Source: Reticulitermes lucifugus (lineage: Eukaryota > Arthropoda > Insecta > Blattodea > Rhinotermitidae). Taken from it: a stretch of DNA of 64,000 nt. The stretch covers positions 54,679-118,678 of the forward strand of contig JAKCWW010000308.1 in assembly GCA_026260175.1 (NCBI GenBank), read 5' to 3'. A program made the position numbers and the translations under genes. Positions within the stretch are counted from its first letter, which is position 1. Every line of letters starts with the position of its first letter. Of the stretch, positions 1-10,841 are shown piece after piece. The notes beneath the pieces are model-generated. The model made no database searches. It was not told the origin of the DNA and saw only the letters and a list, made by a program, of their open reading frames with translations.

Positions 1-135
1 ATATAACATTCTCCGTGTCTTAGCAACAGATTAGAATCGATCATCATCGATATAACGTAAGAGGGGAGAACTAAAGTCGAAATCTCTTAAACATCGAAAG
101 CGAACGTCACAAGCGGTCATGCTGGGAGTTCAATG

Positions 136-245
136 CTCAACTGTTTCTTCAGACTCGGTTCGTACCACACAGAGAACACAATCGGCCTCCATTATGAAAC
201 TGTTCGTTGGGCCTAAGCACCTACTTCACACAGAGTACAGTCCGT
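136..245 (-). repeat. Two-unit dispersed repeat (family F), copy 1
   Basis: Two imperfect units about 59 bases apart, each containing the complement of a CTCTGTGTGGTACGAA-like core followed by a GAAGAAACAG-like end (seen at 150-182 and 205-243). The same core, also as two units, recurs on the plus strand at 6541-6670 and 31137-31240. No coding potential. The class is unknown to me; the repeated two-unit layout suggests that the dimer is the mobile or amplified unit. Confidence 0.5.
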
Positions 246-270
246 GTCTGTTATGAAAAAACCCATGGCG

Positions 271-460
271 ATAGATCACAAACGTACGCAAATGTTCATG
301 TAAAGTGTCTGATATTTTTGTCCGATTATATCACAACTTGAACTCCTCTGACATATATTAGTAAAACTCCCCACTATAAAATTTAAGGAAGATAGGTCCA
401 GCGAGAGCCGGATTATTCTATACATACAGACATGACGAAAACAACATCGCTTTTAGCATG
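271..460. repeat. Interspersed repeat remnant (family G), copy 1
   Basis: Shares a run of landmarks with 765-960 and 50775-51045: an ACGTAA/TTCATGTAAAGTG-like block, a later AAATTTNANGAANATNGGTCC-like block, then a stretch with ACAGACA and ATGACGAA. All three copies are heavily diverged. No open frame or terminal repeats are recognised. Confidence 0.5.
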
Positions 461-764
461 CAAACGGCCTAAAGAGGAGTTAGGAAATATCTACTAACCT
501 AACATTTAAGGCACATTCACCATCTTATTGTTTATAAATTCTAAATTCGTGATTATTTTCAAGAAATATGCCTACACTGATGAGGATATTTAAAATGTGT
601 TTTTTATGCAGTACAAACTTACGTGGTTTCTTCCCATCTAAACAAAAAACAATCTATAATCGATATCTCAGAAATGGTGAGATATCAGTCGTGCTCATAC
701 GTAACTCTTTCTTAGGCCTCAGTTAACACCTCACACACAAAAGATTCTATCTAAATTACAAGCA
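461..764. other. No feature recognised
   Basis: AT-rich sequence between two family G copies. It has no open frame of note and no internal repeat that I could see. Confidence 0.5.
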
Positions 765-960
765 AGGGTAAATCAGACGAGATATTATCATAAATGCACG
801 TAAGTCTTCATGTAATGCGTGTTATTTTTGTGCGATCTAAACAAAATCGGCAAGTGTCTATAAAATATTCGTAAAAATTTTATATATGAAATTTCACGAA
901 AATCGGTCCGATGAGAGTTGCGCTGTTCCAGGAGGGCAGACAGAGAGAGTATGGACATAT
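765..960. repeat. Interspersed repeat remnant (family G), copy 2
   Basis: Aligns by eye with 271-460 and 50775-51045: a GATATTATCATAAATGCACG start, an AAATTTCACGAAAATCGGTCC-like middle, and a GGCAGACAGAGAGAG purine-rich end. The open frame at 886-1119 runs from this repeat into the SINE beyond it and is not a gene. Confidence 0.55.
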
Positions 961-977
961 ATAACATTGCGAGGCTA

Positions 978-1217
978 CTTTTGTTTTTCCATGGTGCAAC
1001 AGCCCCTAGCAGGCCAATGCCTCCTCATTATCGACGCTTCACGATCACACTCAGACACACCACACTCAGTAGGACTCCCCTGGATGAGTGATCAGGCCGA
1101 CGCACAGACGTCTACCTGACAACACATAACACCCACAAGAAACAGATTCGAACCCGCAATCCCAGCAAGCGAGCACCCGCAAACCCACGCCTTACATCGC
1201 GCGGCCACTGGGATCGG
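978..1217 (-). mobile_element. tRNA-Leu-like SINE (family A), near full length
   Basis: Read on the minus strand it starts with GATCCCAGTGGCCGCGCGAT (A-box region, near 1196-1215), has GCGGGTTCGAATCTG (B box, near 1150), then a conserved body including the TGAGTGTGATCGTGAAGC-type block and the GGGGCTGTTGCACCATGG 3' end at 987-1004. A T-rich stretch at 979-988 is the expected A tail. GAGGCTA at 971-977 recurs at 1222-1228 and may be a short target-site duplication. Such elements are copied by LINE enzymes in trans. Confidence 0.85.
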
Positions 1218-2773
1218 CGGTGAGGCTAATAGTAGCTTTTTTTGCAACTCATTTGGAAGAAAGCCTCACAGGTCTGTATTTCGCCACACAATTTAGACCT
1301 ATTGGTATGTTTCTTATAATTCTCACAAAAACATTAACTATTTCGCTAAACAGCAATAGCCAACCAGTGTTGGTAACGGTGACGCTGCGTTCTGTCTGTG
1401 AGGTAAAAAGGAGTTTTAAATATTATGTGAATGAATTTCAGGGTTCAAGAGTTCACTTTACAGGCTTCTGTTAATCGACGCTGTGTACTTTATTCATTGT
1501 ATGGGTACCAATTGCTTCCTTCTACAGCAGTGAACGCATTTGGTTCCTTCAACCCATGGATACCTGAAAAGCGACTATGGAAAACACACTTAACTTCATA
1601 ACGAATTCATAACGTGAAAAAAAAAGAATTAGAAATGTGTTACTACGAAATATCTTGTGTCACAAAACTTGGTACTTTACTCCTATTTTGATTTTAAGAA
1701 TCTGATGCAAGGATGATGGTATATTAGTGAAGATGTATAATATTCATACGTAAGATACCATACGCAGAGACAACTGGGAGGATTGCATTGGCTTAGGTTA
1801 CCTGCCAAAGATGTATTTTAGTGACGGTGATATTTCGGATTCCAGAGTTATATATCTTATCAATAGTACGTTATAAGCGTTAATGGTGGATCGACCAGTG
1901 GCATTTTTCTCTGTATTGGAAAGCGGCACCTGGTCTCATTTTGTTTAAATTCGTGTAATTACTTTAGATGAGGTCTAGTTAAACCCACCATCTGCCATAC
2001 TTATTATTAGCTTTTAAGTGGCTGTTCATTTACGTAACACAATATTTATTGACAGCCACAATATTATTACTAATTATTACTAATTACATACCATTATTAT
2101 CATATTTATTTTATCATCTCCAAAGCTTAGGAATATATACCATACCGAAGTTCTTTTTAGAAAAACTCAAACACGTTATATTTTCGGTGAAATTTCAATG
2201 ACAGTACGAATTTGTAGTACAGTACAAAATCATAAAATACAGAGTTAACAAATTCTTGAAACATAATGGAAAATTTAATTATTATTCTTATTAGTTATTT
2301 TTGCTATAGTGACGATATCAAAAAGAGGTTTTTGAATAGAATTGGATCCGAGTGTATTCTTCTCTTATTCACTGATGTGTTAAATAGGTTACATTAAGCC
2401 TTGGTATACATATTGATGTCCTGAAAACAATTCCTACAGCAGTATTGAATTGTAAAAGGAATAACTACATTAATATTAGAAATTAAAAGCATAATATTTA
2501 AAACTTGAAAATACATGAAAACGTTGTTCTTAATATCGAAATTATAAGGAAAACAATATAATCCGAATCTATATCTGCAAGGTCAACGTACCCCCGTTCA
2601 TGTCTTAAAAACATAAATTAAGTAAAAGTAGAGAAAGTGACTTTCATCATGATAAATCTATGTGGAAAGCTTCTATTGCTTTTATAATATCCTACAATAC
2701 AAGTAAGTAAATAAAGAGGAAAACCGAAACACAATCGATTTTTCTAAATCACGACTATATGCGCAAGAAGCGT
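1218..2773. other. Anonymous AT-rich stretch
   Basis: No gene recognised. An 84-codon open frame at 1220-1474 resembles no family I know. The rest is broken by stops in all frames. Confidence 0.5.
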
Positions 2774-2820
2774 TTATATATATATACATATATATATATA
2801 CATATATATATACATATATT
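2774..2820. repeat. (TA)n / TATACA microsatellite
   Basis: About 47 bases of alternating TA interrupted by regularly spaced TACATA steps. Simple repeat. Confidence 0.95.
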
Positions 2821-3094
2821 CATGTGTGATCCAGGATTCTTTGGGTGGGTTTTAATAAAATAGCACACACTTTTAATAAAAGGAATTTGTAAGGAATAGA
2901 TTTATTTTACATTAATAAAAGTTATGTTTTAACCACCGTCCTTTTTTATTAAACCGCCTGACGATGACCTTTTAGTTTTTAAATATTTAGCGACTGTAAA
3001 AACAAATACTGTTTTTAATAATAGAGAATAGTCTTGCTGACTGTATCATTTTTAGCATATTGACCTAGGTGTATATGGAGGCATACTGAAACTC

Positions 3095-3180
3095 TCTGCG
3101 TCATTCAACGCCGGAAATATCTAGGCTAGCTAAGCGAATATTAGTTTCTCGAGAAGGGCTTCTCGCTGGAGGTAGTCAGT
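3095..3180 (+). mobile_element. LINE 3'-end remnant (RTE/CR1-like tail)
   Basis: ATTCAACGCCGGAAAT, then TTTCTCGAGAAGGGCTTCTC and GTCAGTGGAG, line up with the 3' untranslated tails at 8535-8625, 11228-11320 and 49165-49262. At 10842-11320 this tail directly follows recognisable LINE C-terminal coding sequence, which is the basis for the assignment. Only the extreme 3' end is present, as expected from 5'-truncated insertion. Confidence 0.5.
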
Positions 3181-3185
3181 GGAGT

Positions 3186-3617
3186 GTCTCAGTGAAAATG
3201 TAAGAATTCCTTAATAACTTGTCAAACGTTATCTCCCAGTTGATCATTCTCAGTTTTCTTCCTTTGCATGTGGCCAAATACTCGTATATACCACTGGTAC
3301 AGACAGCATGTGCCCCCTTGTGTGTAAAGTTCAAGGAGAATGGATAAGTTTTGTAATAAAGTTTGAATATTTTAGATGTTACCATGAAAGATTATTTTCG
3401 TTTTTGAGAAATTTGACGGAAATTTTGTGATTGAACTATAAAATTAACACACCTGCTGGTAAATGAGTTATATAAAACATTAAAAACTCGGAAGAATATT
3501 TCCTAGTAAAGGACTGGCATAGGAATACTGAAATGACAGAAGAGGACACGACAAAAAAAAATAATCAACAGAAACATAAGCAGTGTATAGAGATTTTAAT
3601 GAACTAAAAATACATCC
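3186..3617. other. No feature recognised
   Basis: A 69-codon frame on the minus strand (3176-3385) has no recognisable domain. Otherwise AT-rich sequence without repeats I can match. Confidence 0.5.
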
Positions 3618-3888
3618 TGCAGATCCCGGTAGCCGTGCGGTCTAAGTCCAAGTTCTGCGGCCCCTCGATTGGCAACATTGCGGATTCGTATCCTGTTGAG
3701 GGCAGGCATGTTCGTCTCATGTGTTTGTTGTGTGTTGTGCAGGTAGCGGCCTCTGCGACGAGCTGATCACTCGTTGAGAAGAGTCCTACCAATTGTGTGT
3801 GTTTAATTGCGTGTGATGTAGAAACCTCAACAAAAAGAAAAAAAACAGCCTAGGCCCGATTTGGGGTTTTACGACAAAGAAAATAATA
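3618..3888 (+). mobile_element. tRNA-Leu-like SINE (family A), diverged full-length copy
   Basis: Begins GCAGATCCCGGTAGCCGTGC (A-box region at 3619-3640), has a decayed B box GCGGATTCGTATCC (about 3678-3692), then GCGACGAGCTGATCACTCGT at 3757-3776 and CAGCCTAGGCCCGATT near the 3' end, followed by an A-rich tail. Base changes in both promoter boxes suggest an old copy. No clear target-site duplication. Confidence 0.85.
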
Positions 3889-4052
3889 TACCCCTATCTA
3901 TTGAAACCTATGTAAGGTAAATGAATCTCATGTGTATAGCTGAACCACATTTGCTTGTAAAAAATGTGGCATTTCCTCAAAGTACCTCGCGTTCTCATTC
4001 TTAGTCTACTATGTCCCTCGACATAAAACCCACAAAATTACAGCAGAATATT

Positions 4053-4285
4053 GTGAGCCGGTTAGTTCAGTCTGCGCGGTTACTAGGCTGTGAGCTGGAT
4101 GAGTTGAAAATCTTGGTTCCATTTCCTGCGGAGACGAAGATTTCTCTCTTCTCCATCTCTTATAAATCAGTTCTGAGGCCTAATAAATCTCCTATAAATT
4201 AAGTACCTGGGTTCTTTCGCCGGACGTAAAGTGGCCGGGTCACTCACCGTCTTACAGTGCCCAAGGTTAAGGAAGTTTGGCGATA
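4053..4285 (+). mobile_element. Diverged tRNA-derived SINE (family B)
   Basis: GAGCCGGTTAGTTCAGTCTGC resembles a tRNA A-box region. Downstream, CTCCTATAAATTAAGTACCT, GGACGTAAAGTGGCCGG and GTGCCCAAGGTTAAGGAA follow the order of blocks shared by the other family B copies (33775, 34425, 34755, 37445, 50270, 51845). The B box is poorly preserved. The 63-codon frame at 4011-4202 is a shadow of this repeat. Confidence 0.6.
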
Positions 4286-5285
4286 TGATTCTACAAGAAA
4301 TCCAAGGTTTAATCTGGGCTGTCATGCCAATTCTTGAACGTCACAGTAGAACGCTGGCAGTACAAATTTAATTGTGGAACTTTCTGTATATGACGCATGC
4401 AGTGAATATCAAAGTACTTGCAAAAGTGACAAACAAATAATACGTGGCAGAAATATAAAACATAATAAGAATATTGTAATAATGCAACAGCTCGCATTCT
4501 CTGTAAACAATCACTGAGGTTAGAAATAAGGTGTCACCAACTCCTATACATATGTGTATGATATTCAGCTCGTGTTGCAGATCGGAATAAAGATAAACGG
4601 GTTATGAAGGTTGAAATTCAACCAAACCTGTCATGTACATTCAATACCACTCACACACGTACAGACGGGATTTATGCAGAGATCATCGGATTTCATTTAC
4701 AATAATTATAGTCAAGTAAAATAAATATTTGTATGTTTGTATTGCTTTTGTAAATAAAGATACATACATGAAAATGTTAGGGTGGATCGAATGTCACAAA
4801 AGCAGAAATTTTCGCTCGAATCTCTTTGAACTTTCCGATGCTGTTTCTATTGACGTACGTCAGATCTCTAATTTCAGACGAATATTTCGGCAATACGGAC
4901 GTAAAGGGCTGTTCCTAGTTACAGTACAAATCTGTATAAGAGCAGCTGAATTTTCGTGGATCCGTATAGACCAACAGGCGTGCGTTTCTATGAATTTCTC
5001 GAAATACTATAGACGTGTAAGAATAAATGTTGAAAATTTTGAAGTATATATATAATCACTCGTTAACATTTAAGCACACGTTCTTGAGCAAATATTCTTT
5101 CGGTCAGTACAAAATCTTTTGAAATTTCAATTGTAATAATCTGACGCATAAATCCTATTGAGAACAAACTGTGTCCACGTGCAACATTTTCGACTATAAA
5201 AATAAATACCATTATCAAAAATATAATAATATCTTCGGGCACTGTAAACTCATAACCAACACGCACAACGAATGAAGAAGTATTC
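4286..5285. other. Anonymous stretch with one 108-codon open frame
   Basis: The frame at 4729-5055 (plus) has no domain I recognise, lacks a convincing start context, and sits in AT-rich repeat-like DNA. Two shorter minus-strand frames (4309-4497, 5063-5287) are also unrecognised. I do not call a gene. Confidence 0.4.
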
Positions 5286-5328
5286 AAAACAATATTAAAT
5301 AGTATAACAAAACTGTGCTTTTATTTAA

Positions 5329-5368
5329 AACTACATGTTTCGGCCTAGATGTCGACCATCATCAGGCT
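5329..5368 (-). ncRNA. Hammerhead-ribozyme-like motif
   Basis: On the minus strand: CTGATGA (5359-5365), one extra T, GGTC/GGCC closing a stem-loop, then GAA and the self-complementary ACATGT (5333-5338) followed by A. The flanks AGC (5366-5368) and GTT (5329-5331) can pair (one G-U). This is the order of parts in a type I hammerhead with palindromic stem III. The extra T beside stem II is not canonical, so activity is uncertain. Confidence 0.4.
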
Positions 5369-5497
5369 AAAGAACAATAATTAAATGGCACGTAAAAGAT
5401 GAAATATACAAAATATCATCACGTATAAAAATATACAAAATATGACGATGTTTTGTATATTGCAGCTTTTACCTGCCTTTTAATGATTGTGATTTTT

Positions 5498-5537
5498 AGC
5501 CTGATGATGGTCGATATCTAGATCGAAACATGTAGCT
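5498..5537 (+). ncRNA. Hammerhead-ribozyme-like motif
   Basis: CTGATGA at 5501-5507, T at 5508, GGTC (5509-5512) pairing with GATC (5521-5524), GAA at 5525-5527, self-complementary ACATGT at 5528-5533, then A at 5534. AGC at 5498-5500 pairs with GCT at 5535-5537. All core positions of CUGANGA and GAA are intact. The single base between the core and stem II departs from the hammerhead consensus. Confidence 0.45.
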
Positions 5538-5580
5538 TTAAATGAAAACACGGTTGTGTTATGCTATTTCGTATTGTTTT

Positions 5581-6023
5581 TAATATTTTCTGAAGACACA
5601 ACGGGATGAATTCTATTAAGTTAGAATAATGAAGTGCTGTTTGATGACATCTTGTGGTCCTATTCGCAACTACTTCTAACTCCTACTACTAACATACATG
5701 CGTAATTAGAGAACAGGAAGCCTTAGCCTCCTACCACGCGTCCCGAATGACATTTCTTGGCAAACATTAAGGGCATGATACGCTGAAAATGAATCTACTG
5801 ACTGGTATTATGCAGAAAATAAACTCACACTACAAAAATGACAATATGCATTAACATCACAAAACCAGTTTCTTGCAATAAACGACTATTAAAAATATGT
5901 CTTAAATTTACTTGATTATGAAATTCATTGTAATACATTTGGGATATTTTGTATGTATAGATATGCGGAAATAACTTTGACCATATCTGAGGGTCGCGCA
6001 GCGGTGTTGCTAAACATTCAGTT
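5581..6023. other. No feature recognised
   Basis: Unmatched sequence. Part of a 107-codon minus-strand frame (5825-6148) lies here, but its right end is made of the palindromic repeat at 6024-6131. Confidence 0.45.
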
Positions 6024-6131
6024 CTTCTTGGATGTGACGCATAATTGGGCGAGTAGTTCCCGATATTTTGAAGGATCATAGTACCTTCGAAACGTCGATT
6101 CACGGAACGACACAGCGTCACGTACCAGAAG
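6024..6131. repeat. 108-bp palindromic element (family E), intact copy
   Basis: The ends CTTCTTGGATGTGACGC (6024-6040) and GCGTCACGTACCAGAAG (6115-6131) are inverted repeats, and complementarity continues to a centre near 6078 (GAAGGATCATAGTACCTTC). CCTTCGAAACGTCG (6083-6096) is shared with the similar-length copy at 19219-19325. Too small to code. It behaves like a tiny foldback or MITE-like element. Confidence 0.75.
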
Positions 6132-6540
6132 ACTTGAATCTTCAACATATATTGGACTTGTGATGTAGTTTCTCTATATCCGAATACACTTTCTTACTGT
6201 TGTTCTGAGGTATGGCAATGCATACTTGTATTAAAGTAGAGGCTGCCCCTTCCTCAGTCTGTGATGTGTCACAGTACTTTGACTGGGGTCAGAGACACAG
6301 ACATGCAGTGATTGTAAACCTCAACAAAGAGCAAAGCCAGGTAAATGTGATATCGGGTTGCAATATGATATTGATTCATTATATTCATATTTAAAACGGC
6401 AGGATATATCGTCATGCTGGCCACAAAACACATCAGCGCGGGAAACTCGCAGGGGTACCAACACCACACAGGTGTTTGGCTGCACTGAATAACATACTGC
6501 GTACAAGTGATTTCATAGGGAAAAAAGGTCTTTATAGTGG
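6132..6540. other. No feature recognised
   Basis: Overlapping 60-66 codon frames on both strands at 6212-6506 shadow each other and none is recognisable. Confidence 0.45.
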
Positions 6541-6670
6541 AGACACATTATTTTCTCTGTGACGCAAAACTGGAGCCGAAAGAACAGTTGACGATCTAAA
6601 AATAACCATTGAGATGGGCTGTTTTCTCTGTGAGGTACGATCTAAGACCGAAGAAAGAGCTGATCTAAAC
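6541..6670 (+). repeat. Two-unit dispersed repeat (family F), copy 2
   Basis: Two units with TTTTCTCTGTGANGNA cores at about 6551 and 6629, each followed by a GANCGAAGAAAGAGCTG-like end. Matches 31137-31240 (plus) and 136-245 (minus). The 73-codon minus-strand frame at 6532-6753 is an incidental reading of this repeat. Confidence 0.55.
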
Positions 6671-7534
6671 ATAAACATCGAACGTAAACGAATCGAGATC
6701 CGTTTGCTAAAGAATGGAGAAAACTTATAGGGATAAAAACAGAGTGAAAACACTAGAACGGTTGTGCCTTGTAGACATTTCCTAACTTGTTTTCCTTAGT
6801 TGCATACTGTTGCAGTTACCGTCAGAATGTTTAGTAACATTTGTATCATTTTCACATTTAATCATAACCGTTTAGGACATCTCTTGACACTTCTTAAAAA
6901 AATTAGCTTCCAATACTTCAAATCAATAACGCTTTTGTTCTTCATAATGCGCATTTTACTTCCAGGGAGAACCACCGCTTGTCAAAAAATTTCGTAGAAT
7001 TCCACCTGTTTCTTATTTATCATTTTGACATTACTTTCGGTGTTCCACATTCTTCATAATGCCGATGTATATTGTTACTCACATCACAGCGAACTTTATA
7101 AGAAATGTCTCTTCTACAGCACACCCAGTTAAAATGGGAAACCAGTAACATAACTGTATGGAAGCCACTTGTCCCCATAGTTGTGTTAGTCCCATTTAGA
7201 CACGTCATATCTTCACGCTGTATAGACTGGTCCACTGATTGCGTTATTAAGTAAACTTTCAGCTTCATCTCCAAAGAATAGACTGTTGTTCCCTTAAATT
7301 TTACCAATTACCAAATAACATAACCTACATTCTCTTCTTCTTCTAACTAAACGACTGATTGTTACAAGTCCGTTCAGTGTTCATCAATTTTGACAAATGA
7401 TCTTTCCACCCACTTCTGGGCCTTCATTCTCTCTTTCCTTTCATACAAGTATGCTAATATTGGTAGTCCACTAATCTTCATTTATAGGAGGAAGAGGTAA
7501 TGTTGCCTCTGTCCATACAATGATGGCATTTAGG
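6671..7534. other. No feature recognised
   Basis: AT-rich. The frames at 6800-6997 (plus) and 7020-7307 (minus, 95 codons) have no motif I recognise. Confidence 0.45.
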
Positions 7535-7620
7535 GGAGTAGACGTGAAGCTCCATTCATTCTTAGCCTCGACCCTAAATGACCACTTCACTCTTGCAGAG
7601 AGTACTCTCGTACCCAACGA
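7535..7620 (-). mobile_element. Possible SINE (family B) 3'-part fragment
   Basis: GTGAAGCTCCATTCATTCTT then AGCCTCGACCCTAAATGA resembles the 3' portion of family B copies read from the far end (compare 34785-34835). Only this block is alignable, so the call is weak. Confidence 0.35.
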
Positions 7621-8056
7621 ACAGGTGGCTAGTTTGGCAACAGGGCACGTCTGGGCATTTTGGAGAAGAGAAAAATGTCTTACCTGTAGGTGATAACATT
7701 TGTCGATATTCTGTATTTCAGAAAGGAGCATAAAATCATATATACAGAGAAATGAAATTCTGTCGTTACAAGATGTGGTTCCCTCCAGCCAATGTTAATG
7801 AGAAAATCCCCACACAGTCAGTCCTGAAAGCCGATATGAATGCATTCATTCAATTGTAAGAACAAACACAAATTTCGTCAATTTCGCTGCCATTCCCTTT
7901 CCGCAACTACAAATGGCAGAGTGAATTTCTACCTTCATCAGGTGGGCGTCATTTGTTCCCCCGTTATCTCACTGCAGACCCATTACGTCAAGGCGCTACT
8001 ATAGTGCCCGGCACATAACAAGCCCACTGCAGTGGCAAGACAGTGAAGCTTAAAGT
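7621..8056. other. No feature recognised
   Basis: Includes part of an 86-codon minus-strand frame (7471-7731) without recognisable content. Confidence 0.45.
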
Positions 8057-8150
8057 CTTCTGCGATGTGACGCCACATACTTTTTGTAGCTACGTACCAA
8101 TGTTTTGGAGAAACCCGCTTTGTTTTCTGTTTAATCTCCTACTCTGAAGA
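8057..8150. repeat. Family E palindromic repeat, half copy
   Basis: CTTCTGCGATGTGACGCCAC (8057-8076) is the terminal block of family E, followed by GCTACGTACCAATGTTTTGG and a TCTGTTTAATCTCCTAC region, corresponding to one arm plus the loop. The opposite arm is missing. Confidence 0.55.
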
Positions 8151-8389
8151 TGTAAGATAATAATTATACAATATAGAAATAAAGGTTTTTAGGCATTTCA
8201 CCTACTATATTACAAAGCTAATTTTACAATGTAAGTTCGTATAATGTAAAACCCTAGCACCGTCTCCATGATTACAACTGAAATCATAACATGTGTGACC
8301 ATTTGACGCATTTAGTTTACGTACCCAGTAAGTGACAGCGTTGTTCCTGCCTCACGGAAATACTACACTTAATGCTGTTTATGTGAAGG

Positions 8390-8625
8390 ACACCACTTGG
8401 AAGACCTAGGGAGAGAGGAATATAATACCACGTAAAATAGGTCCTGAAGAAAGAGGACGGGAGGTCCTAGACTGGATTAATCTGGCTGAAGATAGGGATA
8501 AGGAAGGGCTGTTTTGAACAAGTAATAAACATTTGTGTTATATAAAATGCGGGGATTTTCTCGAATAGCTGAACAACTACTAGCTTCGCAAGAAGGACAC
8601 TGTTCCACTGATTTATTTACTCATT
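8390..8625 (+). pseudogene. LINE ORF2 C-terminal remnant with 3' tail
   Basis: GGAAGACCTAGGGAGAGAGG encodes GRPRERG, and 8467-8517 reads LDWINLAEDRDKEGLF then stop. This fits the extreme C-terminus of RTE/CR1-type LINE polyproteins (usual pattern GRPR..RW..N, then W..LAQDR..WR). A 3' untranslated tail follows (8535-8625) that matches the tails at 3095, 11228 and 49165. Stops and frameshifts separate the two peptide blocks. Everything upstream (endonuclease and reverse transcriptase) is absent, as expected from 5' truncation. The 77-codon frame at 8535-8768 reads through this tail and is not a gene. Confidence 0.65.
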
Positions 8626-8640
8626 TATTTAGGTACACAA

Positions 8641-9751
8641 TCGCTTTCTATTTGAAGAAGCATACGAAACACATGAATTACACTGTGTGGTACAAATTAT
8701 GTATTTTATTATTTATGCCCAATTTTATTAATGAAGAAGGCGTTGGTAATTTTGCGATCTATGTATAAAATTGAATTTGGGAAGTAATGCTTGGGATTCA
8801 TACAGACAGTACGTTGAAGTTTCTTCAAAATAATTTGGAAACATCAAACAATACCCATAAGGACAGCACAAATAACATTAAACTCCTCAAGGCATTATAA
8901 TAATTACTATTACTTTGTTTTGTCTGGCTGTATTTGTGATAAATTTTAACAGCTTTTCTGCTACTTTTGTGCATTATCTACGAAAATATAGAGAAGTTTG
9001 ATGTTTACGGTCGAGTTGAAGAAAGCCTGTTTCTTATTCGGAAAGTGTCGGATTCAATTGCGGACACCCAGTAATTCAAGAAATGCAACAGGAACAGGTG
9101 AACGAAACTCAGTTTTCGGTAAATGTGTTCCAAAACGGATAGGCACAACGCACTAGTATAGCAGCTTAAGCCGAATTTTCAGCACTGTTAACACTAACGC
9201 GATCCTAGGCCATTTATGTTATCACAAACTAACCACTTCTTGTGACTCATTCGTGTATCATTTTGCGTTTTCCGCTGGAAGTTTTCCATAATATTCCGCC
9301 ATCAAATTTCTGTACGCATTAATTAATTCGGCTATTTTGTTGCATACTCAACCGAGCGTAGCTGTCTATATTTTATTATCCTAACAACACTATGTTACGT
9401 ATAAAAATCAGATATTTCTGATTATATGATTTTCTAAATTATCCTTCTTATGTAAATATTTATTGTTCTCAGACACTTTTAATTTAACTTACATTTTTTA
9501 AAGTACTCTACCACGCTTCATACACGTGCAGAACAACTGACAATATTTTGATCTTTGACGTCCTCATCACTTTTTATAAACTAAAGGGAATGATGGCACA
9601 GATACGTAGGCTGACAGGCGTGGATAAGAGGATAATATTACCATGTATGTATAAAGGAACAAGAGTTGTCTTTCTGTCTTTATTCTTTCTTTAATTATAA
9701 ATAAGAGCTGACAATTATTACCGACAGAACCATTAGGCAGCGATGAGCAAC
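8641..9751. other. Anonymous AT-rich stretch
   Basis: No gene, recognisable repeat or long open frame. A 62-codon minus-strand frame at 9567-9755 is not recognisable. Confidence 0.5.
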
Positions 9752-9818
9752 ACATATGCTTCAGTCAGCAATACAGTCTTGTACATATGCTCAGTCAGGA
9801 ATAGTCTTGACATATGCA
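9752..9818. repeat. Short tandem repeat, about 30-bp unit
   Basis: ACATATGC begins at 9752, 9783 and 9810, with CAGTCAG and AATA...GTCTTG between. Two imperfect units of 31 and 27 bases plus the start of a third. Confidence 0.75.
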
Positions 9819-10140
9819 CAAAAAATGTCCATTCCTACTCGCAGTAGTTACTGGAGTCTTAATTTAATGTGTATGTATGGTTGTATGGTGGAGTGTTCTG
9901 TGAAACTTTAGCCAGAGATAGGAAGTGTTTACTTGGAAGGTTGCAACAATTTGTTGCATTCCACATAATACACAATTTTGTGCAGCTGCTTATTAACACA
10001 AGGGAAGATTGTAAGGTGTCGGTCGGTACATCGAGTGCTCGTAATGTCAATGTAGTATCTATTAGTGAAGGTGTAAAGTGCCTGTTTTTTATTTGAGGGC
10101 CAAATCTCTCAAACACCAGTTGTCATATTAGGCATATTTC
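9819..10140. other. Two opposed frames of 75 and 85 codons, no recognised product
   Basis: Open frames at 9869-10096 (plus) and 9859-10116 (minus) overlap completely. At most one could be real, and neither shows a family motif, signal peptide or membrane segment that I trust. Confidence 0.35.
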
Positions 10141-10303
10141 GGTACAAATAACCAATGTTTCAAAGAAACTCGCTGCCTCAGTTTTCTGGAAGACGAAGGC
10201 AACAGGTTCCCCTGGAAAGTCAGTAAATTTCTACCCGGCTACGCTGCATCACGTCTCAGAAGACAGCATTCTTCATAGCCACCGCCATGGGAACCTCAAA
10301 TTT
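10141..10303. repeat. Foldback repeat (family E-like), with tail
   Basis: CCAATGTTTCAAAGAAACTC..CTGCCTCAG (left) and GAAGACGAAGGCAACAGG..GGAAAGTCAGTAAATT (right) are diverged inverted arms around 10188. The right side ends with GCTGCATCACGTCTCAGAAG and then ACAGCATTCTTCATAGCC and GGGAACCTCAAATTT. That last tail recurs at 51690-51735, where it again follows a family E-like foldback, so it belongs to the element. Confidence 0.65.
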
Positions 10304-10840
10304 TATTGTAATCTTCTTTAACAATGCCCCATGCAGAAACACCTCATCGTATTATCTAACAAGAGCCTCGATGTTTGCCGGTTGCCATGGAAACCAAGTG
10401 TCCCATTTTCCTTTCTTTTCCATCCAGTGTTGTTCCTTGCGCCCAAGAAAACAAACACAGAGAAGATGGTTGCCTACTATCAGGAGAGTATAGTAATCTC
10501 GAGCACCTGGGACCCTTCTCACAATGCTCCAACCCTTTTCATCCCGACTAAACCTCCCTCCTTCCTGCTTCAGATTGCATCAAAACGTTGCACGCAATGA
10601 TGTCCAATCAAATTATTTCTCTGATAACTAGCATCTTTATGAGGGATCTATTCTCTCGAAATGGTCCAACAGATCACAGAAAATAGCATTACACACGCCA
10701 GCAATATTTCGCATTGTTCACCGAAGTAAGGAAATATTGCGGCCGTAATGATGCATGTGGGAGATGATGGGGATTTGCGAGGAGACGATAATAACCTTTA
10801 ATGTTCCCGAAGACATTTAAACATTAGCTGCTACTCAGAG
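10304..10840. other. No feature recognised
   Basis: Overlapping frames at 10287-10493 and 10331-10600 (89 codons, plus) have no recognisable domain. Confidence 0.4.
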
Positions 10841-10841
10841 G

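Larger units (their letters stand above)
5286..5580. repeat. 295-bp foldback element with near-complete inverted arms
   Basis: The two halves are near-complementary about a centre at 5433. 5286-5371 pairs with 5495-5580 (86 bases each), and weaker complementarity continues inward almost to the centre. Outer ends read AAAACAATA and TATTGTTTT. Each arm holds one hammerhead-like block, at 5329-5368 on the minus strand and 5498-5537 on the plus strand. No protein-coding potential. It could be a non-autonomous foldback element, or two opposed ends of a Penelope-like element or retrozyme. Confidence 0.85.

Noticed and set aside
4729-5055. 108-codon frame as a gene
   Set aside because: No recognisable family, isolated, in AT-rich decayed sequence.
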